NCBI GenBank assembly: GCA_030278955.1
Contig: JAOANR010000010.1
Coordinates: forward strand, 21,420,444 to 21,484,443
Length of the DNA: 64,000 bases
Direction of reading: 5' to 3'
DNA from: Hygrophila difformis
Taxonomy: Eukaryota; Streptophyta; Magnoliopsida; Lamiales; Acanthaceae
Part shown: positions 34,395 through 46,572 of the stretch, piece after piece
How positions within the stretch are numbered: position 1 is the stretch's first letter
How the letters are laid out: every line of letters starts with the position of its first letter
Notes under the pieces: model-generated
What the model saw: the letters and a program-made list of their open reading frames with translations, nothing else
Database searches by the model: none
Told to the model about the DNA's origin: nothing
Position numbers and translations under genes: made by a program

Positions 34395-35487
34395 GTAAAC
34401 CCTGTTTTCACCATGGTCATAGCCCCCATTCGGACCCGTTCTTTTTGCTTTGTTTTGTCTCGTTTTGTTTTTCATTTTGTTGTGTTCTTGGTGTGGTGTG
34501 GTTAATATGTGATTTTAACTTTAGAATTTTTGGAAGTGCTCTCGGTTATGAGCACTGTTTTAAAACGTTGAAACCCCATTTTGAAACTGCTAAAGGGTGT
34601 TAAAACTGGTAAAGGTTCACAATTTTTGAAGGTTAAAACTGGAAAGAACAAACTGATGAACATTTGGGTATTGTTTGAATATCTTGATGTTATTGGTTTG
34701 ATTGATCTTGATGTGATGTGCACAGTGTGGGTGGTGTAATAAAGATGGAAGATCTTTTTGGGCACATTTGTTCTCATGTTAGAAATCTCATGGGAATAAA
34801 TGTTTGTTTGTTTATGGAAACATAGTACAAACACCCAATAGGAAGCTTCCACTTTTAATAAAAGCAACCTTTTAGAAAAAGACAAAAAGAGTTATTTTTG
34901 TTTAATATTTGACTTGAGTCTTTTGTTCCCAATGGAGCACTAGTGTGAGTAAGATAGCAGTATTTTGTCACCCAACTGCTATCCTTTTCAAAAATCCAAA
35001 ATGGGACCACTCACATCCCACTTTTATTAAATAAAACAAGTCAACCATTTTTAAAAAATTAAAAACAGTGTTTGCAAATTTTTTGGATGCTAAAACTGTC
35101 CAAACAGTCCAAGCTATCCAGAAACAGCAAATCCGTTCCGCCACGTCTCCATTGCACATTCCAATATTCGAGCATTCCATTTCCACCTATCCATCTCATT
35201 CCACTTCCTACAAGTGTCTCGGACTTGTTTAATAAACTGAAAACTTTTGGGCCCTATGGCCCATTAAAAAGATTTTAGGCCCAATGGCCAATTTTATTTT
35301 ATTTTGGGCTCCTTAGCCCATTTAAAACCAAATATTGTTTACTTGTGCTTTAAATTAAAATTCAAGTCAGAAATTTAGTAATCTCACATCTAGAGCAAAG
35401 CTCTAAATGTGAGGATGTTGGTTTCTGAACTAGAATAATTGGTGAAAATTACATAAAAATTGGATTCATCACTTCTTATCTTTTCAG
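34395..35487 (+). other. Intron of the F-box gene, with hairpin 2
   Basis: GTAAAC at the donor, TCTTTTCAG at the acceptor (ends 35487). Hairpin 2 (35385-35411, CACATCTAGAGC/GCTCTAAATGTG with loop AAA) followed by GAGGATGTTG lies about 75 bp upstream of the acceptor. Nothing else coding was seen. Confidence 0.6.
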
Positions 35488-36148
35488 GGGTAATCCTCCC
35501 ATTCCAGACCCTGCTCCAGAAGGAACCAAGTTGCTGGACTTGCCGGTCGAACTCCTTGGTGAAATTCTTTCCCGGATAGGAGAGGATGAAATCAAGGGGG
35601 TGTTTACTGCACAACGTGCATGCAAGAAACTCAGGGATGCTGGGAACCTTACTATCGTGTACAAGCGATGTGAGGTTATCACCTCCACGGTGAAGAGATG
35701 GCAAGAAAGGATCCGTCGGCAGAAGGAGAGATTCCTGCAAATATGCACAGCTGCAGGAAACTTCAACCTTCAGCTCATTCCAGCACTCAGGGCATTTGCA
35801 GAGGGGAATGAGGAGCGTGCTTGTGAACTGCTACGCCCGGGACTTGAGGACAACCATAAGACATCAATCTTCACCCGCGGATTGATGCTTATGAGTAAGA
35901 CAGACGAAAGCCAAGTTGAGCAGGGAATCAGAATGATCGACAGGATGGTGACAGATCGATCTGTTTTTCGGTATACGTCCCTCAACGTTCTCGCTTGGAT
36001 AACTGACAACCCAGACAACCCACAACTGTGGGCAGGCCAAAAAGTCAGAGTCTATTGCCCAGGATGGCATGCACCTCTGAGAAACCGCGATTGGTGCCTG
36101 CGTTGTGAGCTTTCCAGCTGTGTCCTCTGGCTCCGATACATGCCCTGA
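35488..36148 (+). CDS. F-box gene in element C, exon 2 (captured host-type gene)
   Basis: After the junction the protein reads GNPPIPDPAPEGTK, then an F-box (LDLPVELLGEILSRIG..., about residues 39-77 of a 242-aa product). A helical C-terminal part follows with a weak Sel1/TPR-like look (ICTAAGNFNLQLIPALRAF, GIRMIDRM) and a Cys-containing tail (CPGWHA, CLRCELSSC). The arrangement resembles plant F-box proteins of the At2g35280-like group, which bind SKP1 in SCF ubiquitin ligases. It is not a known retroelement product. It lies between pol and the 3' LTR where D has its accessory ORFs. The only ATG for this frame comes from exon 1, which supports splicing. Confidence 0.7.
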
Positions 36149-37774
36149 AGGGAGAAGAATGAATCCGAATTTACCTTGCTTTCTCTTAATTCTGCACTAG
36201 TAGTAGTAATCTGCAAGGGATTCCTCCTTTTGTGTGTGCAGGTTCGTATTAACTGCACGAGAATCCCTTGCCTCGGATGTATTTATTTGCTTTCCCTAAA
36301 ATTGGAACTCAGCTTTTGAGACCACTGAACAAATTTTTACTTGCTTTCCTTTTCGAAAAGATGTCTGTACAGTCCAAGATGAATAAGTGACTGTCAGACC
36401 AAAAATATGCTGTTGACATACTCAGTATGTCAGCAGTGCCTCTTTACTGCTTTCAATTAAATAACCAGCAAAAATATGCATAAACTTGCTCTAAATTCAC
36501 AGGTTGAATTTAGGCTTATGATTGAATCTTCAGACTTTCAAATTGGGATAATATAATTGAAGACATGCATGAAATGAATTCCTGAGGTTTTGAGCTTATT
36601 GGGTAATAAATCTGCATGTTAGAGATTTCGATTGAATAAATTGTTAGAATTAAGCTTGGATTGAATTTGCGAATATTGTATGACATGAATCAACCCAACC
36701 TCGTGAGATTTGAGCCATGAGTCACGTTTACTCATTTATTTTCTTTGATGTGTGAATCATTTTGATTAAAGGAAACTAGAACTTGCAATTGGGACCGATT
36801 CAAGACCAAGCCATATTCCCGAAATCGAGCATGTGATCGAGGCACCTAGAAAACCCAAATTTTTGGCCTTCTTTTGAAATCCAAACCCAAAAATATTTCC
36901 CTTTAGGATTAACCAATTTGAGCCTATAAGCCTAATTTTTCTTTGAAGCCCTCTATATTATTCCTAGCCTTATAAAAAGACCAAGAAATTCAAACCCAAG
37001 TGTGCAGGAATGAATTCTATCAAAGGCATTAAACTTATGATCATCAATCCATGTAAATCGGTATTCTATAAACCGATTCAAAAAAAAAAAAAAAAAGTTG
37101 AATGCCATTCAACACAAATAAATTGCGAATGACTAGCAATTAGACAATTAGACAATAGTCTAATGTCATGCAAAAGAAAACCAAAAAGAGGGAAACATTG
37201 ATGATCATGAATTTTAAATAAAAATGCCAAGTTATGATGGAATTAATTCTTGCCACTTCTTAGCCCAATAATTCCCCTTTCCTACCTAATGTTACAACCG
37301 TATGCCCCGTTATAACCCTTAAATAAGACCTCGTGATCTTGATTTGAAGAAATGAGCCGGTGGCGAGTTGGTCTGATTGCAAGCTTATGGGATAATTTAA
37401 TTAAATGAGATTTTGAGCGTTCATGATTAAACCCCAATTGAGAGTGAGTGAATTTTCCGATTCTCTTATATGTGAGGCTTTGTCTTATTACACATGTTCA
37501 TGTCATCCTCTAATTCTCATCCCTAATCTTTGCATTCTTCAAACATGATATTCATAAAGGATTGATAATAATGTTTGATTTGTAGGCCTGATATAGTGAG
37601 CAAGTATCATTTCATTAAACACTGCAATCAAGGGAGTTTAATACTTGTAATCTTTGATTGTCTTATCCCAAATCCAAAAAGGATGTGATTTATGAAGCCA
37701 CGAAAATGAATTGAATATGTAGAGTCCGTGTTCTTACGAACATTGACTCTGACTGCTCGGGGACGATCAGTATT
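36149..37774 (+). other. Non-coding 3' region of C internal part
   Basis: No supported gene. It shares blocks with 44959-46500 of D in inverse orientation (for example AAGATGAATAAGTGACTGTC near 36378), showing that the flanks of the accessory gene slot are homologous. An A16 run is at 37080. Confidence 0.7.
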
Positions 37775-37788
37775 AAATGTGAGGATGT
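37775..37788 (+). other. Polypurine tract of C
   Basis: AAATGTGAGGATGT directly before the 3' LTR start TGATAATGG. The same word follows hairpins 1 and 2 inside the element. Confidence 0.75.
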
Positions 37789-38102
37789 TGATAATGGCCA
37801 AAATTGACCATTATTTTCAATCCATTTCCGTGTCTTAAGCGGGCATTTGATCGCATTCCGGTCTTACATTAAGTAAGAAAGCAGTCGAATTGGACTGATT
37901 TATGCATAATTGTAAAAATAATAAGCTGGTATGAAAAAGACATAAATATGTAATTTTATTGCATATTTATGTTAGAAAAATCCAAAAACATGAGAAAAAG
38001 AAAAGGAAACAAAAAGATGGGAAAAAGATAGAAAAGCCCACAAAAAGAATATTTTCGGCCCATTTGGCCCAATCCAGCAGACCCAGGAAGACCTTTGTCG
38101 CG

Positions 38103-38335
38103 GAAGCCCTTGGCGCGATGCAGTGTTCCGCGACAAAGGCATACTCCGCGACCAACTGGCGCCAAATGAAGAGGAGACCAGCCAAGCCCCTGGCGCGATG
38201 ACCCTTGTCGCGATGGCATGCTCCGCGACAAAGGTCCATTCCGCGACCAAGATGCACAAATAGAGACACAAGACCCAGTCGAGAAGCCTTGCCACATGCA
38301 GTGTGTTCCGCGACCAACTTGATGTTCCGAGACAA
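38103..38335. repeat. Palindrome array, slot 1 of C 3' LTR
   Basis: Copy of 22851-23083. Confidence 0.85.
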
Positions 38336-39051
38336 AGCTGTGATGTGTGTGATGTCTTAAGACACAATGGGCTAGAATCAAGGCCCATGGGCTTAGGGTT
38401 ACACTTCTATAAATATGAGGTGTCTCCCATGAGCTAAGGGTTGAATAGTTGGAAGGTTGAAATTTTGTTAGAAGTTCTTGAAGGCAAGCAGTAGGAGTTC
38501 TCTCTTAGGTAGAGTAGTTTAGGTTTATTTTCATGTATTATTTAATTTTTGCACTTAGTTTAGCTTAGATTAGTGTTTTACTGTTCACAGTGCTTAGATA
38601 GCCATTTTTATACTATATTTTGTTTTCTAAACTCTTGTTTTAGGGTTTGTAATACCCAAATCATGGGTATTGACAATACCTCTTCAATAATATGGGAAAA
38701 CATTCATCATTTGTGTCCCAAATCATGAAATGGGTCTCACACCCCATGGATTTATGCTTTCTTTTTCATTTTGGGGTCATTTGACCCCTATTTTGTTATT
38801 TTTATGTTTACTGTTGGCATATTATGGATAATGTTGTGTGGATGTGTGATCAAACCCTAGATTAGGACTCATGCTTTATTTTAATATCCTGCCCTTCCTT
38901 GTTATTTTTGTTTAAGCATGTTCTGCTTTATTTTGAATGTCTCTTGCTTATTTTTAGCTTAGAATAGCTTTTTGATCTGAAATAGGGTGAGATCACGCTG
39001 TTTGCATGCCACTGTTCATTTCTGCTTTTTCTGACTTCTGTCCTGAACCAC

Positions 39052-39604
39052 CTTGGGCGCCAACCGCCTTCTGGCGCGGAACCACGTTCCGCGACAGAGT
39101 GGCTGTTCCGCGACCAAGGTGTTTCAAGACACTTGTCTCCATATTTAAAACCCTTTGTCGCGGAATACCTTGTCGCGGAGTCACGTTCCGCGACAAAACT
39201 GTCCATGCATAGCGACAAAGGAGCCAAACTCTTGCATTTTGTCCTCATGGCTTCCTGTCGCGGAATCATCTTGTCGCGGAGCCACGTTCCGCGACAAAAT
39301 CCCATTCCGAGACAGAAAAATTATGCCATGATTCCTTAATCTTTGAACACCTTGTCGCGGAACACCTTGTCGCGGAATCACGTTCCGCGACAAAATCTCC
39401 ATGCATAGCGACAAAGGTTCAAATGCTTTAGAATTTTATGAAAACACTTTGTCGCGATGACACCCTTGTCGCGGAACCACGTTCCGCGACAAAACCTTGC
39501 ATAGCGACAAAGAAGCGTTATGCTGCCAAAAATTCTAAAAACTTGTCGGGATGTCCATGTCGCGGATCTCGGTCCGCGACAGAATTTATGATATCGCGAC
39601 AAAG
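39052..39604. repeat. Palindrome array, slot 2 of C 3' LTR
   Basis: Copy of 23800-24352, with two noticed transitions (GGAGTCACG and GTCGCGGAG here). Confidence 0.85.
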
Positions 39605-42600
39605 GTTTCTCTCTCTATTTGATCTCAAACAAATTTCATTCTCTCCCTATTTTATATTGCAACACTCACATCATAGCCCCACGGGTTAGGATGTAACATT
39701 CTGGAATTGCAATATAGGGTGTTATGCTGCCCAAATTTTGATTCTCCATTTGCATCACCTAACTGATTGAACCCTTGACTCATTAATGATTAAAGATGGA
39801 GATTAGCAATAATCAAACTTCAACAATCATCACGATTAAAGGACCTTTGTTCAATTGCCATTAAAACATTCTTGTATAAACAAAATCTTGATGGCTTAAA
39901 CAGATAATCTGGACTGTAGTTAATTATGGTAGGAAGGATTATTTAAGACCATGACATGTGGACCCGATCCACAACCTTGCATGAGAAACCAATGTCTCTC
40001 ATACAATGGATCTTCTTTTGCTTCTTATTTATTTTGTCTTTGTGTGTTGTGTGGAACCATTAGTAAAGAATACATCAGAATAATGTTGGCGGGTACTCCC
40101 TCATGGATAACTAGCTCGTATTCTGGGTATTAGTTACTAATTGTTAGTTTGCATGGTCTGAATGGCTGTCAGTGGAAGCCTTGGCGGTTCGCCCATCTGG
40201 GGTTATAATAGCTGCTCGACTGACTTCCATCCAGATACAGTTTTATTTTTGTTATCTAAATTTCCAAACCCAAATTTCAATCTGTGGTGGGAGTCAGTTG
40301 GCATCAGTCAATGCCAACTGATGATCATTATAGAAGGGAAGCATGTAGGTTTTTATCCGAATTCACAGACAGTGGAGGCCCAACTGGTGTTGACACCACC
40401 ATTACAGGGTCTAAACTGTCTAAATTCGCTCCATCCGAGTGATTGGGAAATTGGACAGTAGATGTTTACAGTCCACCTGATCATTCTGCCATTATTTTGG
40501 TACCTTAACCACTCCAGTCTGTGTTTCACCTTCTGTCTAGACCCGCTTCTATATTTTGGGTCAATTAATTTTACACTTCCATATATCCTTATGCTTGATA
40601 ATATTATGTACTGTTGTGGTCTGTAATTATTTTGGGATCCTTCCCTTGGACAATAGAAGTCTAGATCTTAAACAGATATTGCTTTATAAACTTCCAACAA
40701 AAACTTCTTTATAAAATCCGGATCTGAGTAAGGGATAAATTCTTCAGTTATGACTAATTCATATTCTGTCAAGGGTTATATTTTGGGAATTAAGAAGCAG
40801 ATTCAGCGATTAGGTCTCATCTAGACTGAAAGGGTCTGTGTTTTAACTGAGAGTCTAGTACCTGACAGGGAATGATTTTCAAATCCATTATTTTCCAAAA
40901 TTGCTGGTTGATGGAAATGTAAGATTAGGTGCTACACCGAGATGGGGTCCACTTGGATTCAAATACAGTGTAGTAAATAATCTTAGAGGAACATCATTCA
41001 GGCCTTGGTTATTTTCCAAGATAGGGTTGAGTTTTCTTTCAACTGCTATCTTCTTCTGCCAAAGCCTACTTTTGAGTCCTGAGTGAGTGCATCCGGAACG
41101 AACTAATTTATTAGGTCGTTTCATTAGTTTGTATCTCATAATCACCCGGAAGAAAGTGAACACACTAGTGGTCCACTGAGAGCCGGGAATTCTTGATCCA
41201 TACTCCTTCATTTTGATGGGGAGCTGTCTTTTACTACCAGGGTCAGATTTTCAAAACCTCCGAGTGATAGGATTTTAAATGCTTTCTTTACCGCTTTCTT
41301 TTAACCGCTTTCATTAGAGGTCACTCGGTTGTATTGGGAGTTGTGTAACTGCTACTAGGATTGACAGTTAAGGGATAGTTTAGGGCTTGATTCAAATCTT
41401 TGGGTGTGACATGGGAGAATGATAGTGGTACTTGGCATTTCAATAAATGATGTGTCGGGTGTTGCTTTTCCACCACAGATGAAGTAACATACCCAGGCCA
41501 GGGCAGTCACGAATCTGTGGGATCTTAGAATTTGCGGTCTTAAGAACATGTAAACTCGTATTGCAAGTACCTGTCTGTTAAAGGGAAAGCCTTATTGAGA
41601 GCATGAGAATTAGCTATCTGATAGAATTATCCCAAACAAAGATCTGTGTATGAAAATGGAAGTTTAATATTGCTGTATTTTGCTCTTGTCCAACTTTCAT
41701 TCTTTTCTTCCTGTCCTTTCTGTCCGCATTGTGACTCAACTTCACGGTTGGCACAATGCTCCTTTTCCCTGCTTTCGTAGATAATGTTTACTGCATTCCT
41801 AGAATAATTCTTATCCGCCTTCTAGAATAGATTTATTTGCTTTGTAGATTAATTTAACTGTTTTCTAGATCTAGTTTAAATTCCCGTCAGTAGATATTAA
41901 TCATCTTTCAAACCTATTGAGCAATACGAATGGAAAATCTAGTAAAACGACGTGGGACCTGCTTCTATCGCACATCCTCCAGTGAACGATCCGGTCTTAC
42001 TATAAATTACTGCAATTTTTGACACCGTGCGCTTTCGGGCCACAGTTTCTTAAACACGAGCAATAAAAACATGACTACTTATAAGTATATCCCTAATCAC
42101 AACACCGCCATCATAAATTGGTTTCATTAAATAAAACTTAAACCAGGATCATGATTTTTCGGAAAATACTCATGTAGTGGGAACTTGCCAAAAGTTTCAT
42201 GGCAGGAACTCTCATGGCAAGAATTGATGAGAAGTATCATGGCATACTTGCCGGGGATCCTCAGTGTGACAGGCTGAAGGTCAACCTATCCCGGTTATGC
42301 CATGAGATTTGTCAACATTTCATGACAGGGAGGACCACAGCGCCATTTGAAATTAACGCACCACACTTGAGTAATAAAAAGACTAACAATCTTGATGTAT
42401 CCCTAAACCCTTTCCCGTGAATCATAACTCTTTTCTTGTAATAAATCTAACCTGGTGTATTTTAGAAAAAGCTCGTGGGACGGAAATTGTCAAAAGTTTC
42501 AGTGGGTTTAGACAGAAGTTGATACACCGAGATGAAATAGCCGGAGACGAGAAGAATTTATTTTGGCTAAAAAGATGACAAAAATAGTCAAGATAATCCG

Positions 42601-43369
42601 GACTGCAAACATCTGCTATCCGGGCCCTGACTATTCCAGGTGGGATGATTTTGAACAGCAGACGATCTGAATGACAGTGATCGCTATCATCAAGACTCCT
42701 ACTATCTGTGAAATGAGGGAAAAACCTACATGTTTTCTTACTGCAGTACTATTCAAGCAATGTTGATCGACATTGTTTGATAATATTACAGCTCGAAATT
42801 CAGGTTTGAAATTAAGATAAAGAAAATAAAACTGTATCCGGATAGGAGTCAGCTGAGCAGCTATATAATCCCGGATGGATGAACCGCCAAGGCTTCCACC
42901 GACCACTATCCAGACCATGCAAAATAACATCTAGCAATTAATATACAGACTATGAGCTAGTTATCCGTGTGGGAATACCCGCCAACATTAGTCTGTTATA
43001 TTTCTTACTAGCTGTTTCACACACCACGGGCAAAGACAGAATAAATAAAAGAGAATATTTTTGGGTCATCTTGTATGAGAGACATTGGTTTCTCATGCAA
43101 GGGTGTGGAATTAAATCCATAATCACTCATCATGTCCAAATAATCACTCATTCCATAATTAATTTATTAATTACAGTCCGGATTATATGCTTAGATCATT
43201 AGAGTTTAATTTTTGTAGAATATTCTTTTAATGGAATTGAACAAAATTCTCTATATCACATTAATCATGGGTTGAGATCATTGGATTTCAACCTCAAAAT
43301 GTTAGTATAAAGGTTCAATTAATTAGGTGAGAAAAATGGAGAATTGGAGAATTTGGCAAGAAAAAGCCA

Positions 43370-43724
43370 ATTACGACGCTATACAGATATTACGGCGCTA
43401 TCCAAGGATAGCGCCGTGATGACAGCGTCGTAGGAAGAATTTTTAGAAGTGTTGATGAAATTGGAGGGTACGGCGCTATACACTAAATGACGACGCTATC
43501 CTAGGATAGCGTCGTAGGTATAGCGTAGCAAGTGGATTTTGTGAGTGATTAAGTATTTTGGGATCCTACGGCGCTGAACAAAAACTACGACGCTATCCGA
43601 GGATAGCGTCGCCGGTCTAGCGCCGTAGGATAAATTTTGTTCAAGTTCTGGGCAACTACGGCGCTATACCTCACCTACGACGCTATCCAAGGACAGCGCC
43701 GTAGGGCGGTTAGCGTCGTAGCTA
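43370..43724. repeat. Palindrome array, slot 2 of D left LTR, four units
   Basis: Units near 43370, 43471, 43566 and 43659. Each runs TACGRCGCTAT, TACGRCGCTATCC, GGATAGCGYCGTA, TAGCGYCGTA. In unit 1 the outer pair is GAC/GTC and the inner GGC/GCC; in unit 3 these are swapped but still pair. Confidence 0.9.
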
Positions 43725-44368
43725 GCCCAGAAACATGTTGTTGTTCGGGTGATGCAATCTCTGCGATTGCAAACCCTATTTTCAAATTCATGGTTCACTT
43801 TATGCAAGAAAGGAGACTAAGAGAGCATTGACAGTTATGAAAATGAGGTAAAATGCAAGGAAAACTCAAATAACATTAAATGAAAAGCACAGGTGAACCA
43901 CAAACCTAAGTTAGGGTTTTTAACCAACATATCATGCATGAAATTCCACAAACCATAATAAAAACACAAACCCACATGAATCAGTAAAATAAAATGGCCA
44001 AGTGGTCATTAAACCAAAATAAAGCAGTAAATCCATGGACTCATGTCCATTTCATGATTTTGGGACTCTTTTTGTGATTAACTTCCCATTTATAAGAAAT
44101 GGCTTGCTAATACTCATCATTTGAGTATTACAAGCCTTAATAAAGGTTAAACAAAGCTGAAAATAATGTAAAAAGTGGCTAGCTAAGGTAGCGAATGCTA
44201 AAAATACCACTAATCTAAACATTAAAAAACCTAATCTAAGGCAGAAATATAAATAATACAAAAAAAGAAGACCTAACTACCTAACTAACCTACACCTCAA
44301 GAGCACTAGGTTGTCTCCAAGTTTGAATGCTGTCTGATTGAATGCTGATCATTGGAGTCAACTGGTCC

Positions 44369-44409
44369 TTATATAGGTGGGAAACCCTAGGCCCATGGGC
44401 CCCCAGGCC
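44369..44409 (-). promoter_or_regulatory. U3 promoter core of D: GCCCATGGGC, telobox, TATA
   Basis: On the minus strand GCCCATGGGCCTAGGGTTTCCC precedes TATATAA (44369-44375). Same order as in C, E and F. Confidence 0.7.
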
Positions 44410-44433
44410 TTGTAATTGGAATTCTGAGCCTTA

Positions 44434-44672
44434 ATACGACGCTATAGCTGGGTACGGCGCTATAGGTATAGCGTCGTAGTCTTCCATCCCGAAGACACTC
44501 TTTGTTTCTGAATGGACAGCCTAAGGCGCTATCCTTGCTTACGACGCTATCCGTGTTTAGCGCCGTCCGCCTTTCTTCAATTATCAGCCTCAGTTTCCTC
44601 CTACGGCGCTAGACCAATGCTACGGCGCTATCCATATTTAGCGCCGTAGTTGTGTCTAGCGTCGTAATATCC
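44434..44672. repeat. Palindrome array, slot 1 of D left LTR
   Basis: Three clusters of TACGRCGCTAT and ATAGCGYCGTA words lie upstream of the D TATA box. Confidence 0.85.
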
Positions 44673-44942
44673 TGAAAAATCAACTTTATGTGGGTTTTTC
44701 ATTTCTTTTCCCATCTTTTTGTTTCCTTTTCTTTTTCTCATGTTTTTGGATTTTTCTAACATAAATGTGTAACAAAATTACATATTTATGCATTTTTCAT
44801 ACCAGCTCAATATTTTTACAATTATGCATAAATCAGTCCAATTCTACTGCTTTGTTATTTAATATAAGACCGGAATGCGATCAAATGCCCGTTTCAGACA
44901 CGGAAATGGATTGAAAATAATGGTCATTTCTGGCCATTATCA

Positions 44943-44958
44943 ACATCCTCACATTTAA
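44943..44958 (-). other. Polypurine tract of D
   Basis: On the minus strand TTAAATGTGAGGATGT abuts the LTR start TGATAATGG, as in C. Confidence 0.75.
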
Positions 44959-46572
44959 TACTGATCGTCCCCGAGCAGTCAGAGTCAATGTTCCTAAGAA
45001 CACGGACTCTACATATTCAATTCATTGTCGTGGCTTTATAAATCACATTCTCTTTAGATTGGGATAAGACAATAAAAAACTACAAGTATTAAATTCCCTT
45101 GATTGCAGTGTTTAATGAAATGATACTTGCTCACTACATCGGGCCTACAAATCAGACATTATTATCAACCCTTCATGGATATCATGTTTGAAAGATGCAA
45201 AGATTAAAAATGAGAATTAGGGGATGACATGAACATTTTAAATGAAACATAGCCTCACTTATGAGAGAATTGGAAAATTCACTCACTCTCAATGGGGTTT
45301 AATCAGTGCACACTCGAAATCAATTTTAACTAAATTATCCCATAAGCTTGCAATCAGACCAACTCGCCACCGGCTCATTTCTTCAAATCGAGATCATGAG
45401 GTCTTGTTTAAGGGTTGTAATGGGGCATACGGTTGTAACATTAGGTAGGAAAGGGAATTATTGGGTTAAGAAGTAGCAAGAATTAATTCTATCATAACTT
45501 GGCATATTTATTTAAAATTTATGATCGTCAATGTTTATTCTTCTTTCTTTTGCTTTTCTTTTCATATTGCATGACATTAGACTATGTCTAATTTGCTTTG
45601 TCATTTGCAATTTATTTGTGTTGAATTGAACTCAACAATTTTCTCTCTCTCTTTTTTTTTTAATCGGATTTTTGAATACCGATTTGATGAATTGATGATC
45701 ATAAATTGTAATGCCTTGATAAAATTTACTCTTGCCCACTTGGGTTTGAATTTCTTGGTCTTTTTATAAGGCTGGGAATAATATAGAGGGCTCAAAGAAA
45801 AATTAGGCTTAAGGCTCAAATTGGTTAATCCTAAAGGGAAAATATTTTTGGGTTTGGATTTCAAAAGAAGGCCAAAAATTTGGTTTTCTAGGTGCCTCGA
45901 TCATATGCTCGATTTTGGGAGTATGGCATGGTCTTGAATCGGTCCCAATCGCAAGTTCTAGTTTCCTTTAATTAAAATGATTCACACATCAAAGAAAAGA
46001 ATGAGTAAAAATGACTCATGGCTCAAATCTCACAAGGTTGGGTTGATTCATGTCATACAGTATTCTCAAATTTAATCAAAGCTTAATTCTAACAATTTAT
46101 TCAATCCAAATCTCTAACATGCAGATTTATTACCCAATAAGCTGATCGCATCATTAAATTTTTATAGCTCAAAACCTTAGGAATTCATTTCATGCATGCT
46201 CTCAATTATATTATCCCAATTTTAAAAGTTTGAAAATTTAATCACAAGCCTAAATTCAACATGTGAATTTAGAGCAGGTTTATGTATATTTTTGCTGGTT
46301 ATTTAATTTAAAGCAGTAAAGAGGCACTGTCAACATACAAAGTATGTCAACAGCATATTTTTTGGCCTGACAGTCACTTATTCATCTTGGACTGCCAGAC
46401 ATCTTTTCAAGAATAAAATTGTTTTTCGGACTGCAAAATTCCTTTTTGGAAAGCGGTAAATACATCAATTACAAGAGATTTCATGCAATAAGTGCGAACT
46501 TGCACAAATGATAGAAATTCTCTTATATGATGCTTACAATTAAGCTCAAGAATGAATAGGATCAGATCAGAT
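44959..46572 (-). other. Non-coding 3' region of D internal part
   Basis: Homologous in blocks to 36300-37770 of C. No reading frame supported. Confidence 0.65.

Larger units (their letters stand above)
22537..42501 (+). mobile_element. Element C: near-complete young Athila-like retrotransposon, 19,965 bp
   Basis: It is flanked by a perfect 5-bp TSD, GTGGG (22532-22536 and 42502-42506). The two LTRs have identical length (4713 bp) and very few differences. It has a tRNA-Asp primer site, a gag-pol broken only by one frameshift, a two-exon F-box gene behind an internal promoter-like region, and a polypurine tract. It is inserted in the left LTR of element D; the empty site is seen at 54948-54960 in D's right LTR. 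Confidence 0.95.
37789..42501 (+). repeat. 3' LTR of element C, 4713 bp
   Basis: Nearly identical to 22537-27249 at an offset of 15,252. It ends GTCAAAAGTTTCA followed by the TSD GTGGG. All ORFs in it are duplicates of repeat-derived frames in the 5' LTR, not genes. Confidence 0.95.
20689..44942 (-). repeat. 3' LTR of element D (4284 bp without the nested element C)
   Basis: Plus-strand start TGAAACTTTTGACAATTTCG, end TCTGGCCATTATCA. It contains a duplicated U5 end with a remnant primer site (20850-20925), GAAAGC-rich repeats (21230-21350), slot 2 (43370-43724), the TATA box (44369-44375) and slot 1 (44434-44672). Confidence 0.9.

Noticed and set aside
42631..43202. ORFs repeated at 42631, 42969, 55082 and 55420
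   Set aside because: Both copies are in the LTRs of D; short, no domain, and not preserved in C, F or E.
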